Source: Xylona heveae TC161
Lineage: Eukaryota; Ascomycota; Xylonomycetes; Xylonales; Xylonaceae
Length of the DNA: 64,000 nucleotides
Direction of reading: 5' to 3'
Assembly (NCBI RefSeq): GCF_001619985.1
Contig: NW_017264199.1
Location: 558,001 to 622,000 of the forward strand
The notes beneath the pieces were generated by a model. That model was not told the origin of the DNA, made no database searches, and saw nothing but the letters and a program-made list of their open reading frames with translations. Positions 42,396 to 54,042 of this stretch are shown piece by piece. Each line of letters starts with the position of its first letter. Within the stretch, counting starts at the first letter, position 1. The position numbers were made by a program, and so were the translations under genes.

Positions 42396-42737
42396 TCAAA
42401 TGAGATTGTAAACTTGAGAATTTAGACTCGAGACTTATACGTTAGATATTCTGCTCTTGAGGCATTACATCAGACTAGATCTACTTCTATCGGTCTATTG
42501 TACGCACCGAATGCCGATATCCGATATCCGATATTAGCCAACTACCTACGTTAGTATGTTTACCTTGATGGCATTCTCCACCATGTTTGATACGATACTC
42601 TGTATTCGTGATATACACCTCTCTACCTACCTTAGCTCCATATGATGACTGATGACAAAAATACGAGTCCTGCAATAGTAACCATGTAACACACTCAAAG
42701 GCTCTGGAATTTTGGAATTTTGTACTCTTGGAATCTT

Positions 42738-42773
42738 GGATACTGGACTGGATACCGGACTGGATACCGGACT
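42738..42773 (+). repeat. 12-bp tandem repeat GGATACCGGACT, three units
   Basis: GGATACTGGACT is followed by two exact GGATACCGGACT units and then a GGACTGGAC remnant. The inner structure suggests an older 5-7 bp GGACT/GGATACC unit. Confidence 0.9.
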
Positions 42774-43066
42774 GGACTGGACACTGAACTAACTCAAGCA
42801 GCACAGACAATAATACAGCACTTTGTAGATTCTAGAGCTCTTCAATATAATTGATACTCCGTCCGTTCCGGGCGGCTTATCGTAGCGTCCACGACTCTGC
42901 CGCGGAAACAACCTAAATAACTAACTTACATGTAACTATCGCACACAGACCTATAGATGAACCGTCTAGTCCGCCGTATACAGTATCTCGCGCCTCGGTG
43001 CGCATTACCATCCGACGCCAAGTCCGCGAGCGGACGAGTTCCGCCTGGGGCTGTGAACAAGTGACA

Positions 43067-43102
43067 AAGGACAAGGGCAAGGACAAGGGCAAGGACAAGG
43101 GC
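43067..43102 (+). repeat. 12-bp tandem repeat AAGGACAAGGGC, three exact units
   Basis: Three perfect copies, with a near half-unit (GACAAAGGACAAG) before and CAAAG after. It is a purine-rich strand with no surrounding gene. Confidence 0.92.
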
Positions 43103-43757
43103 AAAGTGAATTTGCGAATTCGGAAGAGTCTCGGTCGGTCGATCGGGAGATTTATCGGAAACGAACACGTCCGACAGTCCTCTTATGCTCGTACAGTATC
43201 TATACTCGTACAGGGTTATACCACTGTAGTGGCTGGACATCCCACCGATTCGCCAAGCGCCCTCGTACTATGGTAAACAAAGACAAGGAACTCGACACGA
43301 TGCGGGGACAATCTACCTTACTTTATACATGATCAGTTCAGTCCGTCCGTTTCTCATCTGTTTCTCGTCTCGACTCACCTACCTAACTATCCTCAATCAG
43401 ATTACCTACCTATCTATCATAGGTATGTACTGTACACACCATACAGATAGTCGCGAGTTTACGAGTACACTGTAACATTAGTACAGCTGGGATAAACGCA
43501 GTTGTTAAAAACGTAAGATATGGCGCCACTCTGACATCCGTGCATCACTACTTTGTACCTTATCCACCGTATAAATTACGGTACATTTAGTGTCTGGGTC
43601 TACCGACCTGAGGTAATATACAATAGTTAGTTGATACATTGTACCTGTGAGATTAATAATGATACAAAGGGAAAAAAAGATTAATAATGAAAACATTCTG
43701 AGACACAACGTACAAGTACATACAAGCATATAAGTCCAAGGAAAATGTGACTTGCGA

Positions 43758-43787
43758 TCCCGGTCCCAGTCCCGGTCCCGGTCCCGG
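43758..43787 (+). repeat. TCCCGG hexamer repeat, five units
   Basis: Units are TCCCGG, TCCCAG and three more TCCCGG, 30 bp in all, GC-rich inside an AT-rich region. Confidence 0.9.
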
Positions 43788-44898
43788 TGCCCTTCTAAGA
43801 TCGACAGAAAGCCACAAATGTAAAAGAGGCGTTACAACATACGCCCCAACGCCTCGGGGCGTCTCTGGGGGGTTTAGATTTTTTCGATTCGCGATTCGCA
43901 AGTTTCAGCAGAACAGGCCGTCACAGCTATTATTTGATTGCCAAGAAGAAAAAGAAGGAGGGGTCCCAGGGTTCATCGCTCGTTGGCAGCACGAGGAGGC
44001 CAGGGCGCCACAGGGGTGGGATGTAGGTGTGTCGGTCGCTTGGACATGCATGTTTTTTTTTTCTGTTGATGGACTTCTTCAGCCACACTGAACATGAGGC
44101 CGAGGGGCGGACAATGATTAAGTTGTCGATCGGACTGGTGTTATTTGCTGTGCTAAATGGAGAATTTAATTTGCGAATCGTATGAATGGGGTATAATAAA
44201 TCATGGATGATATAATATTGATAGGTTTCAGTTCTAGAGCATTCATTCTCTATACTTTGGACATGGCTTGAGATCTAATAAAGTTTGTCAAAGCTCTCAA
44301 ACTATCGATAATAGTCAAATAACGCACTGAGCACAAAACGTGGAGGCATCTCTCATAAACCAATATCCCTATTCCAATTCTGTAGTTATAGAGGGGTCTC
44401 GAATTGGTGTGGATCCAATAATGAAAAGGGAAACCAGGTTGTGGAGGTGGGTCCGAGGGTCTACCGTCTTGCACTTGCACTATCAAGGGCTCCGTTGGAG
44501 TTGTCGGCTGGGGCCCCATCATTTTCATCCCTCCATCGCCCCTTTAACCAGACGAGGTATCGTACGAAAAGTGAAGCGATTCTTCGACAGGATATGGCGT
44601 GGAGATGGGGATGGCGGATGAAGGGAAGATAAAAGGGTCCAAAAGGGGACATCTCCACACCCACACACACGGAGTATTCGCTCGCTAGAGGCAACCACCA
44701 TCTCCGTTTTCTTACGTCCGCGTTGGCGCGTTGGGGGAAACGATATCGGCGACGACAACAACGACGGGGACGCGACTACAAGGCTTTCAAGGGTCATCCC
44801 TTTATCAACACCTGTCAGGTCCACGCCACACCCTTCTTTTCTTTTTCTTTCTAGCCGCCCAGGTCGAGGATGGGTCGGCCGAGATATCCAAGTCCATG

Positions 44899-44928
44899 TA
44901 CAGGTACTGATACAGGTACAGGTACAGG
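44899..44928 (+). repeat. TACAGG hexamer repeat, five units (one degenerate)
   Basis: TACAGG, TACTGA and three further TACAGG units span 30 bp, followed by CACAAG-type units near 44,929-44,965. Confidence 0.88.
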
Positions 44929-47900
44929 CACAAGCCTACGCACAAACGCAAGCACAAACGCACGCTCGTTTTCTGTTGCACCCCTCTTTTTTTGCCGTCT
45001 GAGTGGGTGTGGTGGTTCGAGTGTGTGCAGTAAAAGAGTCAAGATCGGCTTGTTGAGGACAGCCACAAGAATCGCTCAGACACTTGAGCACTATCACCAC
45101 CATCATCAGGGTCCAGAGCAACACGAGGATCTACAATTGTTTTGTTTGTCCCCTTGAACCTTGCTGATTATGAGGGTGTGTCGACGTAGCTATATCAACC
45201 ACATCAAAAAGGAAAGTGTTGTGAGAACATATATACTGTACTATCCTTTGTTATGATAATTATAAGTTTTATATTGCGGGGTCGACAGCGCGTCCTGGGG
45301 CTGCAATCGCTCGAGCACAGTTCGTGATGTGCGGTGGAGCTCGGTCCGCTGAAGCTGGCTTGGTCCATTTCGAGACGATCCATGCGCACACCTTGCCCAA
45401 CGTTGTCTTGATGCTGTCCAGAGCCCCAAGCGGTGATGATACCCCACATCTACCAAATTTTCGGGAAAGACGAGCGAGGTGTTTGTGCGAAGCCAGCAGA
45501 GCAACCATGAAACCCAACCATCTTCAGCAAGAGGACTGTAAATCCAGCCCATAAGACAAGACTTTCTAGATGGTTATTCCCCACACCGCGCGTCATAGGC
45601 AGATATGGCTAAGATGTGGAGAAGATAGGTCAGCAAAGTGGATGCGCGATAAGCAATTGTTTCTCCAGACTCAGTAGTAACAAGCGGGACTGGTCGATTT
45701 CCATTTCAACTGCTCCCTACCCCAGAATTATCCTTGGCCCAATCGCAGTTGTTGGTCTCGTCCACTGCGTTTGAGAAACGTGGGTGCCACAGATGATGGC
45801 AGAAATCAGTCCACAACTGATCCTATTCTTTGACGTGATTCTTGTCTGATGGCGGGCCAATTGTCGGCTTCATTCTATGAGGTGGTAAAATCGTCCGAAA
45901 TATCTCACCAGCAATTTGGCATCAGAAAACCACCCACCGCTCGGATATGAACCGGCAAGATTGCGGGGCCCAGATGGTTCCTCCCGGACTCCCCACTTCG
46001 AAGCGTATCAAGGTATTTGTGTCAGTGCGTGCTCGAATCTGGTTGAGAATGCCAATTGCGTGCTGAAACAATGCCGAGCACAAGGATTTGAGGAACATGA
46101 GATAGCTGCATGTACGGTGGACCTTACCGCCGCTTGAAGCCGCGTCCGTGCAGCAACATAATGTTGGGTGCGGTTTCACCTCGTTGTATAATGCAGACAA
46201 GGAATGTAAACAAAAGAAAAAAAAGGAGAAAATGACACCATATGAATCCCAGACCTCTAAAGCATAATTGCGATAAAACGAAATTCTGGTGTCCAATATA
46301 CAGCGAGACCCGTACTGATGGAGATGGGAAGCAACGCGGTTTGAATTAGGTAAAGCAAGGGATTCAAAGGTAGACAACAATTTCGGAAACCATCTCCGAC
46401 GGGTAATCGATGGCTAGAAGATAGTTTCAGCGAAAGGCTGGCCTGGAAACGTTACTTCTGAGTAAATCAGAAGACACCTTGAAGGGAACAAATAGTTGGA
46501 CATTGCTCGTATCCGGCACGGAAAAGCCCTACAGTAATATGGTACGGGTAAGTTTCGGCAAGCGGAGTTCCACCGGACTTGGAACTCTTGATTCGAATAG
46601 AGCTCCGCTTCCAGTTTTGAATCAATAAAAGTATCAACTATCGATTCAATTCTTCTTGAATCCAGTTTCTCTATACCTGGCTCACGTCGATTCCCCGTAA
46701 GATGCTTTTAGTGTTGATGTTGTCTTTGATGGTCGGAATAATTATCGCCCAAAATTGCGAAAATCAAAGAGTAAATTGTTCTGGACCCGTCTTTGGAAGA
46801 GGCTAGCGTTGGCGGTGAAGAGGAGAAAAAGGTTGTTCTGCCGGTAATTTATTGCCTTTTGCTCTTTGGGGATCTTCGCTAGGATTGGGGCTTCATCGGG
46901 AGGTAATTTGATCAATTGGGGTAGGAAAGCCCAGAAACCAATAAGCAGCTGTCCTTGCCTGCCTTGCCTTTGGAACTGCGTAAACAAAATCCACTTAGAT
47001 TACCGCAAGGCTTGCCCGAAGTCACCTAGCTTTGCAAGTACCCGTGTCGGCACGGATAAGCGAGCGAGAGCTGCAACCATTGTACTGGTACAGGTGAAAT
47101 GGTATTATTGCATGGAAATGGTTCTAAATCCCAGTCGGACAGATGGCTAAAACGTCTTACCCAACAACTCTGGTTTAACTAAAGTAAACTGTAATTTCCC
47201 ACCGTTCAGGTGTCTTGGTAGCTAAACGAGATGAGCAACCCGCTGCACCAAACGGCAGTAAAAGTGGGTTGACAATGGCTTCTCACAACATTCCTACCAA
47301 AACAAAGGCTCGTTCGGAATCTGGTGGTCAATGCTTCAAATGGTCATTGTGTGGCCGCCTGACCAGACCTTGGAATCCTCAATGACGATATCCTCATGTA
47401 AGGATGGTAAAAGAGTCAGCTGTAACCTCAACCATTTCTCGCTAACGACTAAGTGTAAGTGGATCGCGAAAAGGCGGGAATCCATGCTCTGCCGACTTAC
47501 GGCTGTGAAGCAGGCAAGAAGTGGGTCGATTTTTGTATCGCAAAAGGCTCATTCGCTTGTCCAGATTCAGCAAGATATCATCGAAATAATGCCGCGTGGC
47601 CTAGGAAAGTTATTCGCCAGCCCTGTAGAAACATTGGGGCTTTTTCAAGCAATTGCTGGAGATTAATGTTGATTACTCGCATTGGTTGTACCGAGACAAG
47701 ATCGAAGATTGAAAGACGGTCTGCTGATGGGGCTGAATGGGGAAGAGGTAAAGTTCCTTGTTCCTCGTGGGACCAGAGTCAAGTGTAACTGGATCATGGT
47801 TTCTTGACTGCTAAAGCTTTAACCCAAGGTTTAACCATCGGCGGGTAAGCGTTTCAAGATGCCGGTTAACCCGGATAGGGAATCAGTGGGGTGAGTTGAT

Positions 47901-50900
47901 TGCCCGTAGGTCAAGTGATCTCAAATCCCCCGTAAAAAAGTTATGACGCGCCGTCGACACGCTCTCGGTACAGGCCGATTGATAAAAGTAAGTTATGTGG
48001 AGATGTGGGAATGAGGATGTGGGGAACAGCATATCTGGGGGATCGCATAAAACCTGGCAGAGGCCAATCATGTCATTGTCGGACTGAATGCCCGGCGACA
48101 AAAGACATTCCGCCTTTGTTGCGCATGTTGGTCGTCCCGTGGGGAGAGATGCGCCGTCAACTTTTCTCAGGCGACCCACCAAGGGAATTAATTGTGCCTT
48201 GAGCCGCGTCGTTGAACGCGCGACTTAAACGACTCGAGTACGAAGGTACACCGTTCACCCAACCTAAAAACCCCCAGGGTTAAAATTTCGGGCGGGGAGC
48301 ATTAGACGCCAAATAAGACCTTGCTTTGCACGCTGACCGGCGCAACCCGAAACGCAGGCGCTGACGAGTCTTTCTCCACACTTTGGACCAAAAATCCAGG
48401 TAAATTTTCTCCCCTCGTGCACGTATTTCCAAGGACCTTCTTTTGGCGTCGTGGCTTTTGTGTTCCCCGACCATTCAACCAATAATGGCGTTGGCAGACA
48501 CATGACTAATGACCGGAGCGACAACCGTTTGATCTCCCATAGGTGGAGAACCTTTCGTTATACTGCCAGGCTTCTGTAGCTTTGAAGAGAAAATATGGCC
48601 AGAAAACTCTATTGATTCCCAACACCGACCAGTCGAAAAGGGGTCATAACCGATTCCATTTGACAGCTCGGTTCTCCGTCCCGCCAGAATAAAACAGGTA
48701 GCTACGGAACTGGTACCTGGAATGTGGCGGTTCACATGGCACGAGGCTCCCTACGAGCCAAGTACTGCATTCGTACATGCAAGGAGGTGTTTAAGCTGGT
48801 AATGAGTTGATTAGCTAATCATCTGCATCCTCGATCGTGCCAGCCCGCACGTCCATCATGATGTAATGAAGTTTTTCATCGGCTTGTTATCTTAGCGCAT
48901 TCGCTTATGGCCAAGGCAGAAAAAGAGCGCGCGACAGCAAAGGAGTAAGAAGAGAAAGAGGAGGACCCATTTCGCTTCTCCAGGTCGGCCCCATCCAATA
49001 AACTGCCCAATTGATTTCATCTCCACTGCTGATGGGTCTCTCCACAGCACAGTACACCAAGCGATCGCTACCGCTTGCAATCAAGGCCATGCGGTGGAGC
49101 CCACCCCAGATTTGGGGTAAAGGAGGGCTTATCAAAGGAAAAGGAAGGCGGGAAAGAAGAAAAAGAAAAAATGGATAGATGGAAATGGCTCAGGGCTCAA
49201 GGGTCGCTGAGGCACAAACAAAACGGCCAGAACGTTCAAGAATCCTGAATGAGTGCAACGCGCGCAGCTCAACAATGATACGAAAACAGATGGTGGTTGC
49301 AAGAAAATGATACCTCTTACATGATAAAATCTCACTTGTCCTTCCCCTTTGAGCTGCCAAGGAGGTACCGGTACCGGCCAGGATCGCCACCCGGGGGAAA
49401 AGGTACCGGTACGAAAGAGCTTCGGGGGGACATGCAACCCTGGTCTTGTTCGCAGCTTTGCTCAACCCTCTCGTAAAGCGAATGAATGCTGGAGGGAGAA
49501 AAAGTGCGGCGAGGGACGTTGGTCGAGAAGGATTGGGTTGGGGAAAAGACGACCTAAAGCGTGCCGACCGGCCGGGGTGCAAGGGGATGATTGCACGCTA
49601 CCATGGGGGCGCTAGAGCCGGGTTTGGTCTAGCGCACAAAGCCATGGCGTGCATGGCCAATTCCATCCATGCAACTGCTCCCATGTTGTGCCCACCGCCT
49701 TGGCCGGTTCAGGCAAAACGAATCGAACCAGGGTGAGCAAGAATACCCATAGCAACAGAGTGAAGGGAAAGTCAGAAAGGAAGGAGAGGGGGAACATCTT
49801 AAAGTCCAGCCAGGTAAAGGATAGGTATGAAGCAGGAGATTGTGCAAAGGTAGAAGCAACAGGGCAGATATCATCATATTCGGTTTCATCATATGTCGTC
49901 GTTGTTGTCGTGGTAGTCGAGCTCATCATCGGTCGTCGCTTCCTATTTCCGCCGGTCCCGCCTTGATTTCTCAAGCTACCTCTGTACAGTACAGTGTTGC
50001 CGTGTCTCGAACCTCATTCTCTTTCTCGTCCTAATTCCCCCCACCCCCAGAACCCTGTTTACACTGCTTGAACTCTGACCTCTTACTCTCTAGCGCTGGC
50101 GCCGGCTCTAAACTCACCCGGCGAGCCCTGGTCTTCGTCCCATCCGTTAATCTACACACACACGCACACCCACCACTCGCTCTCCTCGCCAAGTCCCCTA
50201 ATCCCGATTCCCACGTCCGTTGGTTCAAGATTACTACGTACCGTGTATTATGGTGTTATTACTCTTCTTTCTTTCTCAGCGGTGACGCCGTTTTGGAAAC
50301 ACCCACGCTGCGATTGCGTTACGCCTGGCGATTGGCACTAAAAACACCGCTACTCCCGCATCCCCTTGGCCTTTCTGATGGTCCCCACTGATCTCCGGCG
50401 GGCCTCCTCTCTCCCAAAACGTAGTGCTCTGACACCCTATCAGTAGTCAATTCTATTCCCGTCACCTCACGCCTCACACCCTCCGATATCTTTCGCGCGC
50501 TCATCATTTCCCCTACTTGCTTTGCACTCCCGTAATTTTATTCATTATCTTCCCTATTCCCTACCTTTTTCTTTGCCCTTAATTGCTCACTTTATCTTGC
50601 CCTCTTACTCAACCCTTTCCCTATCAATCATTTCTTCCCAGATCCCTTCCCACCACCATCAAACGTTGCCCCAATCCCCGACCTCGGGCTTGAGGCTACG
50701 ACCGATACTACCACCGTTGCTGCGACTATCGCTCGAGGCAGTCCGGTTTCGTAGCCTCCAAGGGTGGTCTCGCCCCAATCTCGTGTCGACTTCTCCCCGG
50801 GCTCTCGACATATACTTTTGAGCCACCCGCCCCCCGTCCATTTCGTCTTCTTGAAATTTCTTCCTCTTCTTTCTTTTCTTCGTCGACATCGCCTGCGTTG

Positions 50901-51295
50901 GGTTTTGCTTTTTTGGGGATTTGGTTGCGTTTGCATTGTGTTTTTGTCTACCGTCAGCAAATCGCAGACGTGAATTCACTCAAGATTCCCAGCCTTGAGT
51001 GATCAAAGAAAAGAGACGAGTCGACCTCATTCACTCGGTTCTCTCGGCATTGTGAAGGTCCTGGTAGAGAAGTCGCCATTGACTTTGTCCTGCCTTCCTC
51101 TCTTATCTCATCACTTATTCGAGCATCTTCACCCTGGGCATTTCTCGACCACGGATCTCGTTCTGTTTGCTTCGTCGTCTTCGCGAAATCGATTATCGCG
51201 AAGCACAGCTTGAGTATCCAGATCCACATTCTTATCCTTGAAAGGCTGCACCTTTGGTGTGGAGGCATAATACTCTGCAGCAATACGCTTATCCT

Positions 51296-51442
51296 GTAAG
51301 TCGCGATTGATCACATATGAGCCCTCATTCGATCAACCTTGCCCGCCTGCCCTCATTCCTTTACTCAGTACCTCGACTCCTCTCCCAATAATCCAAAACA
51401 AACGGATAAGCAGCTAACCATATTGATCGTCGGACGAATTAG
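51296..51442 (+). other. Predicted 5'-UTR intron of the GAC1-like gene
   Basis: It begins with the strong donor GTAAGTCG, carries a CTAAC branch-like site at 51413-51417 and ends in an AATTAG acceptor about 25 nt later. At 147 nt it is a normal fungal intron. A TTGCAG at 51550-51555 is an alternative acceptor that would remove the upstream ORFs. Confidence 0.4.
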
Positions 51443-51444
51443 TG

Positions 51445-51477
51445 ATGCATTGTGCCAGTACCTCAATTTCCTCATGA
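51445..51477 (+). other. Upstream ORF in the GAC1-like leader (10 codons)
   Basis: ATG at 51445 encodes MHCASTSISS and stops 98 nt before the main start. A second uORF, ATG at 51474, encodes MIARS and stops at 51491, overlapping the first by 4 nt. Both would lie in the mature leader if the intron ends at 51442, and could reduce translation of the main ORF. Confidence 0.45.
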
Positions 51478-51575
51478 TTGCCAGATCCTGAAACTATCTT
51501 CGATATTCAGCTTCCACATCGCTATTCGATCTGATCTGTTCGAGCTCTATTGCAGAGCCTTCACAAGTCGATCGG

Positions 51576-54042
51576 ATGCCCTACACACCGCCTGCGCAGC
51601 ACTCGCCTGCGTCATCCAAACCTTCCAGCCCTTCGCTCAGCCGATCACATTCCCACCAGAAACGGTTCTCTGGGTCCGAGCACCATCACCATTCTCATCA
51701 TCTCCAACATTCTCCAAATCGGTCCGGTAGACCTACTCTACCGCATTCGACTTCGTCGACCTCTTACCTTTCCCGACACCGTCGATCACCTTCGGCAAGC
51801 CAACTGCATTCGCACGCCGTGGCACCGCCATCGCCAGAAGAGTCTTCTCCGGCCGACAAGGCCATTTCTCTACCCAATGGCCCAGCCGAGCAGCCTTTCA
51901 CCAACGGTATTGTTCCTGAACCCAGCTCTTCCAAGGGTCCACCGCTAATTTGGTCAGGTCATCCGGTCTCTCCTCCCTCCTCTTCCCTCGAATCTTCGGA
52001 AAGCCCTAGCGACGATGAGGGCATAACCGGCCAGCCTCGGGGAAGGAAACTCGAGAACCTCGAGGAGCTCCAGGAAGCAATCCGTACTATTGAGCAGCGC
52101 CGTGAAAGTTCTCCAGGAAGGGCAGAGCCGCAAGTTGATGGAGCTATTCAGACTGTCGAGGCTGCAAACGGACAGGCCAAGGATGTTCTGGTTTTTCGCC
52201 CCGGTGCGAGACCATTGTCCAAGGAAGCTCGAAAGATTGCTCATTCGAGATCCAATACCGAATCCGCCATTATTCTCAACCTCGGCGGTGTTCAGGTGGA
52301 GTCACCGAATCAGAGTGTGGAGGACAGTAGTGACACTGAGGACTCAGTCGAGGCTGAGAGAGTAAAGCCTCCGATGGTGCGCAAGAAATCTGGAGAGCTT
52401 GTTAAGCCTGCTCTGCGACCGGCTTCCCGGCGGCGTCCGTCCAGCATGCCTGGCACTCCAACATATTCAAAGGCTGTACATTTTGACTCCCATCTCGAAC
52501 ACGTGCGTCACTTTCTGAAGGTGGACCGCCCGGTTGCTGTCAGTGCAGGCTCATCCCCTGTTGAGACTTTCGATTCTGAGATGGAGTTTCCTTTCTCCCA
52601 AGACAACTTCTACCGAAGTCGGACACCTCAGTTTGAATGGGAGATTCGACTTTCCAATTTCCCATCCGATAGTCCGGAGCGACGAGCCTTGCCTGTTCGT
52701 GTCGAGAGGGTCTTTTTATCTACCGATAACAAGACCCTTGTCGGCTCGGTGGCCGTGGCCAACCTTGCATTCCACAAGTCAGTCGTCGCTCGGTTCACTT
52801 TTGATTATTGGAAGACGACCTCCGAAGTACTTGCCGAGTATAACAACGACGTTCGCCGTAAGCAAGTCCACGACGGTTATGATCGTTTTAACTTCAATAT
52901 CAAGCTGGCCGATCAAGCGAATCTGGAAAATAAGACGCTCTTCTTTTGCGTTCGGTACAGTGTTAACGGTCAAGACTTTTGGGATAATAATGGCTCGATC
53001 AACTATCAGGTCGAGTTTATCCAAAAGGCAAAACCTCAGGACAGCAAAAAGGGGGTTCAATCCGCGCCGCGTCGCTCACTGCCTCGCAGCCACCTGTCCT
53101 CCCCTCCAGCTTCGGAGAAGTCGCGTGCCTCTGCTAGTTCCTTTGACGATTTTGCGGATGGATTCGGCTACCGACACGATTTTGATAATTTCCGTGAGGC
53201 ACCTGCCAAAATCATGGGCGATTCGCCAGGCCCTGCACTTCGGTTCAAAGCTTCCAAGGGTGCAGACGTTCTTAATCGGGAATCTCCTGCACGTAAAGTC
53301 AGTCCAGCGGGACAAGCGTTTGGCAACAGGTATGATTTTGGCGCGTCGCTCTCCGCCGCTATCCAGGCTGCAAACACAGCACTGGGCGAACGGAGTGGCA
53401 TTCAAAAACGGGACTTTGCCAAGGAGACACCTACACCCTCGAAGTCCTCATCGGCCGTTTCTGTGTCTGGAAAGGGTTCTCAAGCCGGTCAGACAACGGC
53501 TACTTCGTCCGCGTCGACAGTGCCGGCTTCCAGGTCTTTCCAGGATTCGGCTCCGAAGCCAACGGCGCTCACGTCGGAGAAACCTTCGATCCAGTCATCA
53601 TCCTACCATGAATTGCTGGACAAGTATTGCTTTGTACGTTCTGGAACTGCACAACAAACCTAGCGCTCGTACTAATATTTCGAATCAGTTTGGGTCCGCC
53701 AAGACGTCACCTCAGATGCCAAGTGGGACCCTGGGACAAACGGATGGCGCTAATGATGAGCGGCCCCTATCGCTTTCCATCGCGGAGAACCCTCGTCAAT
53801 CTGGTGCCTCAACCCCGGCTTCTGCTCAAAATAATAATCCCTCTGCCTTTCGGGAAGACATCAAACGTGACCATGCCAGGACCGAAAGTCCTCGCAACCG
53901 ATCCACTTCTCCTGCGCCCATGACTGGTTCCGCGTACGGTACACGAACTCCGTCACCTGTCTCCTTTGGCTATCCGTACCATCAGTCTCTGCACGGTGGT
54001 ATTTTCTCCGAGGGCCATACTCCTACAGCGATTTTGAGCTAG
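51576..54042 (+). CDS. GAC1-type protein phosphatase 1 targeting subunit with CBM21 domain
   Basis: Exons 51576..53633 and 53689..54042 encode 803 residues, joined by a 55-nt intron with GTACGT and AATCAG. Residues 1-290 are Ser/Pro/His-rich and disordered. The PP1-docking RVxF-type motif is KAVHFD at about residues 299-304. A carbohydrate-binding CBM21 domain follows at about 350-485 (FEWEIRLSNFP, VAVANLAFHKSVVARFTFDY, DNNGSINYQVEF). The C-terminal 310 residues are low-complexity, with a short conserved-looking YHELLDKYCFFGS where the intron falls. In yeast and animals such subunits bring PP1 to glycogen and activate glycogen synthase, and the combination of RVxF and CBM21 is diagnostic. The gene has an unusually long upstream region and a leader with probable uORFs. 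Confidence 0.88.

Larger units (their letters stand above)
40098..49900. other. Gene desert with dispersed motifs and short tandem repeats
   Basis: Nearly 10 kb, plus the leader to its right, contain no ORF with a recognisable domain, codon signal or splice continuity; the longest open frames are about 150 codons and hit nothing I know. It does contain repeated short motifs: GTACTTTGTAC or TACTTTGTAC at 41631, 41796, 42129 and 43549; TACCTACCTTA-type strings near 42165, 42623, 43377 and 43403; and ACGGAGTA/TACTCCGT at 42855 and 44669. Several tandem repeats are listed separately. Parts may be transcribed without coding or may be the far-upstream region of the GAC1-like gene. No tRNA, rRNA or transposon ends were found. 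Confidence 0.55.
49901..51575 (+). promoter_or_regulatory. Pyrimidine-rich promoter and 5' leader of the GAC1-like gene
   Basis: From about 49,950 to 51,570 the plus strand is markedly C/T-rich, as usual for strong or long fungal leaders just upstream of the transcription start and start codon. A likely leader intron (51296-51442) and two short upstream ORFs lie in its last 280 bp. The transcription start cannot be placed from sequence. Confidence 0.5.

Noticed and set aside
45930-46010. Minus-strand GCCGGTTCATATCCGAG, reminiscent of a tRNA T-arm
   Set aside because: Only three base pairs form in the T-stem and no cloverleaf follows.
45922-46380. A 152-codon minus-strand frame in the gene desert
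   Set aside because: It contains an F-run and uneven composition. There is no motif and no continuation by splicing.
47331-47788. Two overlapping plus-strand frames of about 110 codons
   Set aside because: They overlap each other in different frames and neither resembles a protein family.
50522-50973. Plus-strand frames of 70-100 codons in the GAC1-like leader
   Set aside because: Their composition simply reflects the C/T-rich strand, and they have no motif.
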